Of a stretch of DNA of 64,000 bases, positions 50,929-61,100 are shown in pieces. Below the pieces are notes generated by a model. That model was not told the DNA's origin. It did not search any database and saw only the letters and a program-made list of their open reading frames with translations. The translations under genes and the position numbers were made by a program. How positions within the stretch are numbered: the first letter of the stretch is position 1; each line of letters starts with the position of its first letter. The DNA is from Streptomyces uncialis. GTDB lineage: Bacteria > Actinomycetota > Actinomycetes > Streptomycetales > Streptomycetaceae. The stretch spans positions 62,001 to 126,000 of the forward strand of contig NZ_LFBV01000008.1 of NCBI RefSeq assembly GCF_001905345.1. The letters run 5' to 3'.

Positions 50929-52833
50929 TCACTGGGCCGTCGAACCCCGCACCGTGTCGAACTGCGTCCGCGCCTCCGCCTCCCGCTCGGCGGGCCCCAT
51001 CACCAGCACGTTGAAGAGGTGCGCGTCGGTCTGCCAGGCGAGGTCGACACCGAACCGCCCCCCGCCCTTCTTCGACGCCGACTCCCAGATCCCGGCCGGA
51101 TGGCCACGATGCGTGGTGGGCGTCACCACCCCCTTGCGGTCGCGGCCCCTGCCATGGTCCCGCCGCAGCGACTCCACCGGCCCACCGGGCTCCGCCGCGG
51201 CGACCCGGACGCCGACGCGGATCGCCCCGTCCGGCGAGACATAGAACGTCCAGTGCCCCGCGTTCCTGCGGGTGTACGTCTGGGGGACGGCCAGCGACAG
51301 CCCGCCGTCCGCGTCGACCCGGCGGTAGCCGATGGGCACCCGTACCGGGGACGGATCGGAGGGCACGGCCATCGGCGCGGAGCTGGGCGCACGAGTCACC
51401 GTGACGGTCGCCGTGGGGCTCGGCGGTGGCATGTACGGGGGCGGGCCGCCGCTCCCGGGGGACGGGTCCACCGGGGCGGATGTCGAGGCGGCGGGCCGGG
51501 TGGGGGCCGTCACCGCGGTGGAGGGCTTCCCGGGGGCGGACACCTCGGGGGCACCGGGGTCCACGCTCACGGGCCGGTCGTCCCGCTCCCGGCCGCGCTC
51601 GTACAGCAGCACCGCGGCGGACATCCCGGCACCGGCGAGGACAGCGGCCAGGATGATCAGCAGGAAGGTGCTCCACACCGGCCGGACGGAGGTGACCACG
51701 ACCTTCGGTGCGGCGCCGCCGGAGACCGGTGGACCCTGCCCCGGCCCACCGGACGGAACGGGCGCCTTGCGCGCCGCCCGCGCCCCGGACAGCGACACGT
51801 CCTCACCCAGCGGGGCGTGCGGGCCCGGCAACCCGGCGACGACGGAACCGGCCGTCACGGGCCCGGTCGCCGTGGAACCGGTCGCCGTGGAACCGGCCGG
51901 TACTGCCGCGCCGCCCGACGACGCGGAAGCGACGGGCCCCGCAGAGGAAGAGGACGGGGGCGAAGCCGGGGGCGCTGTCCCCGGTGGGGGTGACGTGGCG
52001 AGGTATGTGTGGAGTAAGCGTTCCGCCTCCTGGGCGTCGAGCCGCCGCCCGGGATCGCGTTCCAGGAGACCGGACACCACGGGCAGCAGCGGCCCCGCCT
52101 CCGCGGGCGGCCGGATCTCGTCGACCACCACCGCGTGCAGCGTCCCGCTGATGGATTCCCGCCGGAACAGCGACCGCCCGCTCAGCGCCGCGCACAACAG
52201 CACTCCCAGGGACCACAGATCGGCCTCCGGACCGCCGGACGAGCCGGACATCCGCTCGGGCGCGGTGTACTCGGGCGACCCCACGAACAGCCCGTCCTCG
52301 GTGAGGGTGCGGGCGCCCGGCACCCGGGCGACCCCGAAGTCCGTGAGCACGACCCGGCCCGTCCGGGCCTCCAGCAGGACGTTGTCGGGCTTGATGTCCC
52401 GGTGCAGCACACCCGCCTCGTGGGCGGCGGACAGCGCGCCGAGCAGCGCGACCCCGATCCGGGCCGCCTCCGCCGGGTCCACCGGGCCGGAGCCGTCGAT
52501 CCGGTCGGCCAGCGAGCGGCCCTCGACCAGTTCCATGACGATGTACGCGCCGTCGCCGTCCTCGACGACATCGTGGACGACGACGATCGCGGGGTGGCGC
52601 AGGCCCGCGACGGCCCGCGCCTCGCGCAGGGTCCGGGCGCGCTGCCAGCGGTCGGGGGCGCCGGGCGAGGTGTCCCCGGAGAGGAGTTCCTTGACGGCGA
52701 CGGGGCGGCCGAGCAGTTCGTCGTCCGCGCCCCACACGATGCCCATACCGCCGCGGCCCAGCCGGGTGCGCAGCCGGTAACGTCCCCCGATCACACGGGA
52801 ACTGACGCCCGTGCTGTCCCCCTCGGTGCCCAT
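50929..52833 (-). CDS. membrane Ser/Thr protein kinase (first of four in a row)
   Basis: With the ATG at 52833 the protein has 634 residues. The kinase domain (16-280) is intact: RLGRGGMGIVW, Lys48 in VAVKEL, HRDIKPDN (144-151), DFG (165-167), TAPERM. A Ser/Ala/Gly linker leads to a membrane helix (389-410), then a Pro/Ser/Thr stalk with PSP repeats, and an outer domain of about 130 residues beginning GGLSLAVPQTYTRRNAGHWT. The outer domain is the family also seen in the next three proteins. It should phosphorylate cytoplasmic or membrane targets in response to an outside cue. In S. coelicolor a similar kinase cluster has been linked with spore-wall synthesis, as I recall. It lies 40 bp behind the next kinase. 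Confidence 0.92.
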   Translation of the reverse strand: MGTEGDSTGVSSRVIGGRYRLRTRLGRGGMGIVWGADDELLGRPVAVKELLSGDTSPGAPDRWQRARTLREARAVAGLRHPAIVVVHDVVEDGDGAYIVMELVEGRSLADRIDGSGPVDPAEAARIGVALLGALSAAHEAGVLHRDIKPDNVLLEARTGRVVLTDFGVARVPGARTLTEDGLFVGSPEYTAPERMSGSSGGPEADLWSLGVLLCAALSGRSLFRRESISGTLHAVVVDEIRPPAEAGPLLPVVSGLLERDPGRRLDAQEAERLLHTYLATSPPPGTAPPASPPSSSSAGPVASASSGGAAVPAGSTATGSTATGPVTAGSVVAGLPGPHAPLGEDVSLSGARAARKAPVPSGGPGQGPPVSGGAAPKVVVTSVRPVWSTFLLIILAAVLAGAGMSAAVLLYERGRERDDRPVSVDPGAPEVSAPGKPSTAVTAPTRPAASTSAPVDPSPGSGGPPPYMPPPSPTATVTVTRAPSSAPMAVPSDPSPVRVPIGYRRVDADGGLSLAVPQTYTRRNAGHWTFYVSPDGAIRVGVRVAAAEPGGPVESLRRDHGRGRDRKGVVTPTTHRGHPAGIWESASKKGGGRFGVDLAWQTDAHLFNVLVMGPAEREAEARTQFDTVRGSTAQ

Positions 52834-52873
52834 CCGCCCATCATGCCCCACCTGTGCGGGCGGGTGGCCGGGT

Positions 52874-54745
52874 TCACGATCCCTCCTCGCGCCAGCTCCT
52901 GAGCACCGTCTCGAACTGGGCGCTGGTGGTGCTCCAGTCGGCGGCCGGGCCGGACATGTAGATCACGTATTCGGCGCCGTCCCGGGTCACGTACGCCTGC
53001 TCGACCGCGCGGCGCGGACCGGGGAGGGTGCTCTTGCCTTCCGAGGTCCAGGTGAACTCCCAGCGCGCGCCGGGCCGGTCCCGGAAGGTGTTGGACGTCA
53101 GGTCGCGGCGGGTGTAGTCGGGGAGCCGGCTGAGCTGCTTCTCCAGGTCGACGAGGTGGGTGTACGGGGTGTCGTAGTCGGTCGCGGGGTCGTACCCGAT
53201 CCGGATGAAGTGCTCTCCCCCGTCGGCGGTGTAGTCGATCTGACTGCCGTTGACCTCGCGTTCCCAGCCCTCCGGGACGGCGAGGCTGAACCCCACGGGG
53301 TCCTTGGCGCGGTTCCAGCCCTCGGGGACCGCGTCGGAGCCCTGCTCGGGGGTCGCGGCGGAGTCCTGCGACTCGCGGGGCTTCGGGGTGTCCTCGGGGC
53401 TGGCGAGGGGGGCGGGTGTCCCGGTGTCCGCGCTGGGGGCGGGCGTGCCGCCCGTGGCGGGGGCGGTGGGCGGGGGCCCGGACGGGGAGGTGGCGCCGGT
53501 GGGTGTGCCGCTCGACGCGGCGGACGGGTCACCCGAGGAGTTCCAGTCGAGGTAGCGCAGGGCGAGGGCCCCGCCGCCGCCCGCGAGGACCACGGCGACG
53601 GCCACGGCGGTCACGGTCCGCCACCCGGGGCGCGCGGGCCGGGGCGCGACCGGGTAGGGGTAGGGGTAGCCGCCCGGCGGGGTGCCGTGCGGGGCGTAGC
53701 CGGTGGGCGGGGTGCCGTGGGCGGCGTATCCGTGGGGCGGGGTGCCGTGCGGGGCGTAGCCGGTGGGCGGGGTGGGGCTGGTGGTGGTGACGGCGGACGG
53801 GAATCCGGCGGCCGGGGTCGGCGGCGCGGGCGGCGGCGTCGGTTCGCGCAGCGCGGCGAGCGTCTCCGGGGCGACCGCGCTGGTGGGGGTGTATCCGGCC
53901 GGGGCGCCGCTCACGGTGGGGCCGCGGCCCTCCGCGGCCTCGGCGAGCAGCCGTTCGGTCTCCTCGGCGGAGGGCCGGTCCCCGGGGTCCTTGCGGAGCA
54001 GCGCGGCGATGACGGCCGTGAGCGGTCCGGCGTGGGCGGGTTCGGCGGGTTCCTCGTCGACGACGGCCTGGAAGGTGGCGAGCGCGGTGCCGCGGCGGAA
54101 GGGTGAGACGCCCTCGACCGCCGTGTACAGGGTCGCGCCGAGCGCCCACAGGTCGGCGGCGGGGCCGGGGTCGGCGCCCCGGACGCGTTCGGGGGAGAGG
54201 TAGTCGACGGAGCCGACGATCTCCCCGGTCCGGGTCATCCCGGAGTCCCCCTCGACCTGGGCGATCCCGAAGTCGGACAGTAGTACCCGGCCATCGCTGG
54301 CGAGCAGCACGTTCGCGGGCTTCACATCGCGGTGCAGCACACCCGCCGTGTGCGCGGCGCGCAGCGCGCGGGCGACCCACAGTCCGGTGCGGGCGGCCTC
54401 CTCGGGGGCGATGCGGCCCCGTTCGGCGACGGCGCCGGCGAGCGAGCCGCCGTCGACGAGTTCCATGACGATCCAGGGGCGTTCGTCGTGCTCGAAGACG
54501 TCATGGACGGTGACGACGGCCGGGTGGGTGATGCGGGCGGCGGCGCGGGCCTCGGCGCGGGTCCGGGCGAGCAGTACGGCCCGTTCGCCCTCGTCGGCGT
54601 AATGGGCGGCCGTCAGTTCCTTGACGGCGATGTCCCGGTGGAGCACTTCGTCGTGCGCGCGCCACACCCGGCCCATTCCGCCGCGGCCTATCGATTCATG
54701 GAGCCGGTACCGTCCGGCGAGCAGCGCACCCTGCATCTGATTCAC
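52874..54745 (-). CDS. membrane Ser/Thr protein kinase (second of four)
   Basis: The 623-residue protein starts with GTG at 54745 (an ATG three codons later is possible; GGGGGAA is upstream). The kinase (10-275) is intact: GRGGMGRVW, Lys42 in VKEL, HRDVKPAN (138-145), DFG (158-160). A linker holds four imperfect GTPPxGYAxH repeats (about 325-360). A membrane helix (376-396) is followed by a Ser/Thr/Pro stalk and an outer domain (about 490-623: GFSLAVPEGWEREVNGSQID, ARWEFTWTSEGKSTLPG). A MITE-like element lies 35 bp upstream, in the probable promoter region of this gene and of the one behind it. Confidence 0.92.
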   Translation of the reverse strand: MNQMQGALLAGRYRLHESIGRGGMGRVWRAHDEVLHRDIAVKELTAAHYADEGERAVLLARTRAEARAAARITHPAVVTVHDVFEHDERPWIVMELVDGGSLAGAVAERGRIAPEEAARTGLWVARALRAAHTAGVLHRDVKPANVLLASDGRVLLSDFGIAQVEGDSGMTRTGEIVGSVDYLSPERVRGADPGPAADLWALGATLYTAVEGVSPFRRGTALATFQAVVDEEPAEPAHAGPLTAVIAALLRKDPGDRPSAEETERLLAEAAEGRGPTVSGAPAGYTPTSAVAPETLAALREPTPPPAPPTPAAGFPSAVTTTSPTPPTGYAPHGTPPHGYAAHGTPPTGYAPHGTPPGGYPYPYPVAPRPARPGWRTVTAVAVAVVLAGGGGALALRYLDWNSSGDPSAASSGTPTGATSPSGPPPTAPATGGTPAPSADTGTPAPLASPEDTPKPRESQDSAATPEQGSDAVPEGWNRAKDPVGFSLAVPEGWEREVNGSQIDYTADGGEHFIRIGYDPATDYDTPYTHLVDLEKQLSRLPDYTRRDLTSNTFRDRPGARWEFTWTSEGKSTLPGPRRAVEQAYVTRDGAEYVIYMSGPAADWSTTSAQFETVLRSWREEGS

Positions 54746-54779
54746 GTTCCCCCGCGATCTGGTGACAGACCACCAGACT

Positions 54780-54943
54780 AAGGGCTGTCCCGTGATCCCC
54801 GATGGTTCAGCGTGCGGCGTCGGATGCGGTGCATCGCAAGGCGGAGGATCGTCCTCGTACTGGGCGTATTCGGGTGATCCGACAACGCGGCGAGGTGCCG
54901 TAGCTGTCGTCGCGCGCCCGCCGGGGATCACGGGACAGCCCTT
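54780..54943. mobile_element. 164-bp MITE-like element
   Basis: Perfect 22-bp inverted repeats bound it: 54780-54801 (AAGGGCTGTCCCGTGATC then CCCG) and 54922-54943. The interior of 120 bp has no gene. I recall near-identical internal sequence (CGGATGCGGTGCATCGCAAG, CCGACAACGCGGCGAGGTGC) and such ends scattered in Streptomyces genomes, mobilised by a transposase supplied elsewhere. No clear target duplication is visible. It lies 34 bp before the start of the second kinase gene. Confidence 0.8.
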
Positions 54944-55005
54944 TTGGCCCTGCCGTTCGGGCCGGACCGCTGGGGAGGGTGGGGTGCGCGAGGAACCCGC
55001 GGGGG

Positions 55006-57846
55006 TCAGCCGGTCGCGCGGTAGGACGCCTTGGCCTGCTCGTACAGCCGGGTGACCTCGTCGCGTTCGGCCTCGGGTCCGCGCAACTGGACGATGTGGT
55101 AACGCCCGTCGATGATCGCGGCGTAGTTGCGTACGTAGAGTTCGCCGCCGCCGGTGTCGGTCCAGGTGAACTGGCCCTCGCCGCTGACCTGTCCGCCGAC
55201 CTCCATCCGGCGCATCCCGCTGGAGCTGGACCAGGTCGAGTCGCGGAACGGGGTGAGTTCGCGCTGGCTCTCGCGCATGTAGATGAGCGGGTCGGCGCCG
55301 AACTCGCCGGTGGAGTCCCGGCCGGGGACGACGAGGAGCTGGAAGCTGCCTCCGGAGTAGACGATCTGGCCGCTGGCGTTCTTCGGCTGACGGTCCCAGC
55401 CGTCGGCGACGGCGACGCTGAATCCTTCGGCGTCCTTGGCGGTGGTGAAGCCCTCGGGGGCGGCCGGGCCGCCCGCGCCGGGGCTCTCGGCGGGCTTCCT
55501 GGTGGCGTCCGGGGTGCCGGTTTCCTTGCCGTCGGGCGACGGGGAGTTCACGGGCCGGCCGTCCGTGCCGGGGGTGGCGCGGGGCGCGTCACCGCCGTCG
55601 CCGCCGACGGAGCTGGTGCGCTGCTTGTCGGCGGTATTGGTACCGGTGCCCGACTGCGGCATGAACACCATGGCGTAGGCGACCGCTCCGGCGAGTCCGA
55701 GCATGACCACCACCAACAGCGTACGGCCGAGGTTCCTCGGCTTCGCGGGGGCGGGCTTGCGGCGGCGGTGGGAGGACGCGGACGCGGGCCGCTTGCGCCG
55801 CCTGCGCAGCAGTTCGCCGCGGCGGCGGACCACCGGGAGCCGCCGGGGGTCCGGCGGGGGCGCGGCGATGACGAAGGTGCCCGCGTCGGGTTCGGGCGCG
55901 GAGCGGACCAGGGAGCGCAGCCAGCCGCGCAGCTCCTCGAAGTCGGGCCGCTCGGTGGGGTCCTGGCGCAGCAGCGACTCGACGACGGGCCGCAGCGGGC
56001 CGCACTCCTCGGCGAAGGCCGGGGGTTCCGCGCACACCAGCTGGACGAGTTCGGCGGTGCTGTCCTCGGGGTAGGGGGCGTGCCCTTGTACGGCGCGGAA
56101 GAGCAGCGCGCCGAGGGCCCACAGATCGGTCGCGGGCCCGATGGGCGCGGCGAGCTGCCAGTTGTCGTGGACGGGCCCGGCCTGTTCGGGGGCCCAGCGT
56201 TCGGTGACCGGGCCGACGACGGCCATCCGGGCCTGGCGGGCGCGTTCGGCGGTGAGGGCGGTCGCGGGTCCCCGGCGGGGTGCGGCGGGGCGGGCGCCCC
56301 AGCCGTCCTGGCGGGGCTCCGGCGCGGGGGCCCGGGGTGCGGGGGCCCGGGGTGCGGGGGCCCGCTCGGGGGTTGTGCCCGGTGCGGCGGCGGGGGTGGG
56401 CTGGACGGGGACGCGGCCCGGCCCGGTGATCCCGGCGGTGCCGTGACCTGTCTGGTCGCGGAACGAGGTGCGGAACTCGGGCAGCGGCCTGGTCCTGGCC
56501 TCGTCGGGCGCGGGTGACCGCGGTTCGGCGGGCGGCAGTTCCGGGGCGCCGGTGCCGCGGGGGCGCGCGCCGTGCCAGGGGTCGCCCTGCGGCTGGTGCG
56601 CGGGGTCGCGCTGGACGCCGTACGGGTCGGTGATCCGGCCGTGCTGCGGCTGGTACCCGACGCCGGGGGCGTCCGGCTCGCCGTACTGGTCCGGGGTGCC
56701 GTAGTGGTCGGGGGCGCCTGGGTGGTTCCGGGTGCCGGAATGGTCCGGGGTCCAGCCGTCGGGTTCCGTGCCGAACAGTTCGTCGCGGAACTGCTCGTCG
56801 CCGCGCTGCTCGTCACCGCGCTGTTCGTCGCCGCGCTGCTCATCATCGCGCTGTTCGTCGCCGACGCGGGCGGCGGCGCGGGTTCCGGCACGGTACGCGG
56901 CGATGGCCCCGGCGCGGGCGGCGCGGGCGTCGGAGCTCCCGTCGGACAACCGGGGGCCCAGGTCGAGGCCGTCCGGGGCGCCGGGGGCGTCCGTGCCGCC
57001 GACGGCCGGGAGGGGCCGGGTGGCTCCGGTGGCCTCGGCCCAGGTACGTCCACCGCCGGTGGACGTACCGCCGGTGGCGGAGCCCGGCGGGCGGCCGTAC
57101 GGGTCGGACGCGGTGCCGGGTTCCGGGCCGGTCGCGCCGTTCCAGGGTCCGGCGACGGTGGCGCGGCCACCGGCGGGCGCCCCGCCGAAGCCGCCGCCGT
57201 CACCGACATGGCCGCGGGGGGTGTCCGGGGTCCCGGCGCCGGGACCGTCGTCCGGGCGGGGGTCGTACCCGCACAGGGCCTCCTCGGCCGCCCCGACCGC
57301 GAGTCCGGTCAGCATGACCCGGCCGTCCTCGCAGATCATGACCGTGCGCGCGGTGATGTTGCGGTGCACCCAGCCGTGCGCGTGCAGGGCGCGCAGCCCG
57401 GTGAGCACATCGGCGGCGACCTCGGCCGCGCGGTACGGGCTCAGCGGTTCCTCGGCGAGCAGCGCGGACAGCGGCCGGGCGGGGACCAGTTCGCTGACGA
57501 TCCACAGCGAGCCGCCCTCGGCGAACACGTCGAAGACCTGGTCGAGCCGGGGGTGGTCGGGGACCTGCGCGGCGGCCTGGGCGGCCTCGATCGCGCGGCG
57601 CACGGCCGGGTCGGCGGCGCGGGCGGCGGTGGCCCGAGCGCTGTCGTCGAGGGCGAATCCCTCGGGCAGTCCGTCCGCGCCGAGCACCTCGGCCTCGACG
57701 ATCTCCGGCAACGGCACCTGCCGGACGAGGACTTCCTGTCCGCTGTAGGTGTCGAAGGCCCGGAGATACGCCGCTTCGTGTTCGTCGGGCGCCACGAGCG
57801 GCAGGCGGTAGCGGTCGGCGAGCACGCGCCCCGCGTAGTCGTCCAC
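55006..57846 (-). CDS. membrane pseudokinase with split kinase domain (third of four)
   Basis: The 946-residue protein has kinase folding features but lacks catalytic residues. The ATP-binding Lys is replaced by Arg42 (VLVRQVPLP), HRD reads HRN (161-163, HGWVHRNITART), and DFG reads LTGL (179-182). A 340-residue low-complexity insert (about 195-540, with DEQRGDEQRGDEQRGDEQ) separates this half from the C-lobe (549-650: ERWAPEQAG, ATDLWALGALLFRAVQGHAP). A basic run precedes a membrane helix (709-728), then a Thr/Pro/Gly stalk and the shared outer domain (806-946: EGFSVAVADGWDRQ). It probably scaffolds or regulates the neighbouring active kinases. The start ATG is at 57846. Confidence 0.88.
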   Translation of the reverse strand: MDDYAGRVLADRYRLPLVAPDEHEAAYLRAFDTYSGQEVLVRQVPLPEIVEAEVLGADGLPEGFALDDSARATAARAADPAVRRAIEAAQAAAQVPDHPRLDQVFDVFAEGGSLWIVSELVPARPLSALLAEEPLSPYRAAEVAADVLTGLRALHAHGWVHRNITARTVMICEDGRVMLTGLAVGAAEEALCGYDPRPDDGPGAGTPDTPRGHVGDGGGFGGAPAGGRATVAGPWNGATGPEPGTASDPYGRPPGSATGGTSTGGGRTWAEATGATRPLPAVGGTDAPGAPDGLDLGPRLSDGSSDARAARAGAIAAYRAGTRAAARVGDEQRDDEQRGDEQRGDEQRGDEQFRDELFGTEPDGWTPDHSGTRNHPGAPDHYGTPDQYGEPDAPGVGYQPQHGRITDPYGVQRDPAHQPQGDPWHGARPRGTGAPELPPAEPRSPAPDEARTRPLPEFRTSFRDQTGHGTAGITGPGRVPVQPTPAAAPGTTPERAPAPRAPAPRAPAPEPRQDGWGARPAAPRRGPATALTAERARQARMAVVGPVTERWAPEQAGPVHDNWQLAAPIGPATDLWALGALLFRAVQGHAPYPEDSTAELVQLVCAEPPAFAEECGPLRPVVESLLRQDPTERPDFEELRGWLRSLVRSAPEPDAGTFVIAAPPPDPRRLPVVRRRGELLRRRRKRPASASSHRRRKPAPAKPRNLGRTLLVVVMLGLAGAVAYAMVFMPQSGTGTNTADKQRTSSVGGDGGDAPRATPGTDGRPVNSPSPDGKETGTPDATRKPAESPGAGGPAAPEGFTTAKDAEGFSVAVADGWDRQPKNASGQIVYSGGSFQLLVVPGRDSTGEFGADPLIYMRESQRELTPFRDSTWSSSSGMRRMEVGGQVSGEGQFTWTDTGGGELYVRNYAAIIDGRYHIVQLRGPEAERDEVTRLYEQAKASYRATG

Positions 57847-58148
57847 GTCGCTCCCCCTGTTCGGGTGTTCCCGGTGGTTCCTGCGGTCGGTCGGCGGCGT
57901 ACGTGGTGCGTCGGCGTTGCCGCCGCGTACGGTTCGCGACCCTTCACGATACGTGCCGGAGGCCAGGCGTCCAGCGCGGATGCCGGATCTCCTACGACGT
58001 TCGATGGCGGCGGTCGTACGGAACGGCGGATTCCGGTGGTCCGCGGGGCCGTTCCGTGCCGTCCGGGATGCCCGCTGCCCTTACCGGGCGGGGCCCGGAC
58101 CAGGCATCGCGCGGTACGGGGCGCCGTGCGGGTGCGGCGGACGGCCTT
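57847..58148. other. 300-bp interval between pseudokinase and fourth kinase
   Basis: No gene is called. It presumably carries a promoter for the pseudokinase gene. No hairpin or operator stands out. Confidence 0.4.
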
Positions 58149-61100
58149 TCAGGAGCGTGGCTGGAAGGTGCGGGTGAAGGTCCGCCAGGTATCCCGGCGT
58201 TCGTCACCGCTCCAGTCGGCCGCCTTGGCGGTGTACATGATGGCGTAGCCCTGGCTGGAGTCGACCACGAAGCCGCGGTTGGTCACGCGGTACTTGGTGC
58301 CGCCCTCGACATACGTGAACTCCCAGTCCGCCGACTCCCAGCCGCGGAAGCCGACGCTCTCTATCCGTATCCGCTCGTACTGGGCCCGGCGCATGGAGCC
58401 TTCCTGGTTGCGCCAGTCGGCGGCCGCGTCGCTCTTCGGGGTGCTCGTCCAGCCGATCAGCAGCCGCTGCCCGCCGGGGCCGGTGAACCGCGCTCCGGCG
58501 GCGCTCGTGGAGCGGAACGACCAGCCCTCGGGCAGTCCCACGGAGAAGCCCTGGCCGTGCTTGTACGTGGACGCCACCCCGGTCCCGGAGCCCGCGCCGT
58601 CGTTCTTGCCCTTGTCCTTGCCGTCGTCCTTGCCCTGGTCCTTGCCGGAGCCGTCCTTGCCGGGGGTGGTCGCCGGGTCCGCCGTCGTGCCCTTGCCCGG
58701 GTCGCTGCCCGTGCCGGTGCCCTCGGTGTCCTTGCCGTCGCCGGTGTCCTTGGTGGCGCCGTCCGGGCCGGGGGTCGGGCCGTCGGGCGCGGCGCCGTCC
58801 TTCTCGCCGCCGTCCTTGTCGTCGTCACCGGTGGTGGCGCCGCTGGACGCGACCTTGTCGCTGGTCTTGGCCCCGGTCCCGGGGTCCTCGCGCATCACCA
58901 GCGCGACGATCCCCGCGATCACCGCGATCGCCACGACCATGGCGATCACCATCAGGGTGCGGCGCGGCACCACATCGGTCAGCGCCGCCCTGGGCGCGGC
59001 GGACCCCGTCGCCGACCGGTCCACCGGACCGGAGGCGGAGGCGGACGGTACGGGGGTGCCAGGCCCTCCGGCCGCACCCGTACCGGCGGACCGGCCGGCG
59101 GGGGCTCCGGTGGCAGCCCCGGCGTTGTATCCGGCGAGGAGACCGGTCGTCGGCGGGCCGTAGCCGTCATGCGCCGATCCGGCGCCGCCCGGCCGCGCGG
59201 GCCGGTCCGTGGCCGGTGCGCCGGACGCGGACGCCCCGACGGCGGGCGCCGGGCGGGGCGGCGGCGGCACCGGGCGGGCCGCTCCGGGCGCGACCGCGCC
59301 CGCGGCACCGGCCGCGCCCGCCGCGCCCTTGCGGGCGGACCGCTTCTTGCGTTCGCCCCACCGCTCGCCCTTGCGGTCGCCCACGGACCGGGGGACGACC
59401 GGCATGGCGACGACCATCGTCGGATCGCTGCCCGCGGTGACGGTCCCCTCGGGCGCGCTGACGACATGGGTCAGCAGCGCACGCGCCCCGGCGTCGTCGA
59501 GCCGCTGCTCGGGGTCCTTGGCCAGCAGCCCGTAGATGACCTCCTCCAGCGGACCCGCGTTCTGCGGCGGGTCGAGGGGCTCGGTCATCACGGCGGTCAG
59601 GGTCGCGATCGCGGAGCCCTTGTCGTACGGGGGGATGCCCTCCACGGACGCGTACAGCAGTCCGCCGAGCGACCACAGGTCGGCCGCCGGTCCGGGCCGG
59701 TGGCCACGGGCCCGCTCCGGCGAGATGTACGAGGGGGCGCCGACGAGCATGCCCGTCGAGGTGATGGACGGGTCGCCCTCGACCTGGGCGATCCCGAAGT
59801 CCGTGAGCACGACCCGGCCGTCGTCGGCGATGAGCACGTTCGACGGCTTCACATCGCGGTGCAGGATGCCCTCGCTGTGGGCGGCGCGCAGCACGTCGAG
59901 CACCGCGAGTCCGACCTCGGCGGCGCGGCGGGGTGTCAGCAGTCCGTCCTCGCGGATGGCCTCGGCGAGGGACTTGCCCTCCACCAGCTCCATCACGATC
60001 CACGGCCGGTCGTCCTCGTCCACCACGTCGTAGACGGTCACCGCGCTGTTGTTGCGGATACGCGCGATCGCCTTCGCCTCCCGCAGGGTGCGGGTGATGA
60101 GACGGCGCTTCTCCTCCTCGTCGATGCTGTTGGGGAAGCGGAGTTCCTTGACGGCGACGGTCCGGCCCAGGATCTCGTCCTGGGCCCGCCATACGGTGCC
60201 CATCCCGCCCCGGCCGAGAACATCACCGAGCCGGTAGCGCCCGGCGAGCAGACGTTCGGGGGCGGCGGGGGTGGCGCCGCGGTTCCGGGCGGGGGCGGGC
60301 GCGGTCCGGCCGGACTTCGGGGCGGGCTCCTCCCGCTTGACGGGTTCGCTCCGCGCGGGCGCGACGTCCTTGCCGCCGTCCCCGAGGGAGGACTTCCCGG
60401 CACCCTTGGCCGGGTCCGGGTCCGGGTCCGGGTTCCGGTTCCCCTCCGTGCCCTTGGCCCTGCCGGGGTCCGAGGCCGGGTTCTTCTCCGTACCGCGGGG
60501 CGCGGGGACACCGGCGGGCCCACGGTCGGCGGGTTCCCGGTCCGGGGATTCGCGGTCGACGGGTTCGGCGGGCTTACGGTCGGCGGGCTTACGGTCGGTG
60601 GGTTCCCGGTCGACGGGCTTGCGGTCGGCGGGCTTGCGGTCCGCGGGTTCCCGGTCGACGGGCTCGCGGTCGGCAGACCCGGCGGCTTCGCGGTCCGCAG
60701 ACTTCCGGGCCGCGGGCCCCACGGGTTCCCGGTCCGCGGGCTCGGCAGACCTACGGTCCGCGGGCTCGGCGGGCTTACGGTCCGCGGGACGGCCGGACGG
60801 CTCCGCCCCGGAGGGTGACGCCGTCGCCGGGGCGACGGGGGCCGACGGCGAGGGAGCGGCGGCGGGCGGTTCCGCTGATCCCCCGTCGGACTGACTTCCC
60901 GACAGACCGGAGGCCGCACCGCCCCGGTCGGACTTCCCGGCACGGCCGGCCGGGGGCAGGGCACGGGGATCGGGCGCCTGGCCCGGCCCACCACTCATGG
61001 CCGGCCCACCACTCGTGCCCGGTCGACCGCCCGTGCCCGGTGCGCCACTCGTGCTCGACACGGCGTCCCGTCCGGCGTCACCGTCCTGGTCCGCGCCGGA

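Noticed and set aside
51332..52780. Rightward gene opposite the first kinase
   Set aside because: Low-complexity Gly/Ser/Thr shadow of the kinase; the kinase motifs on the minus strand are unambiguous.
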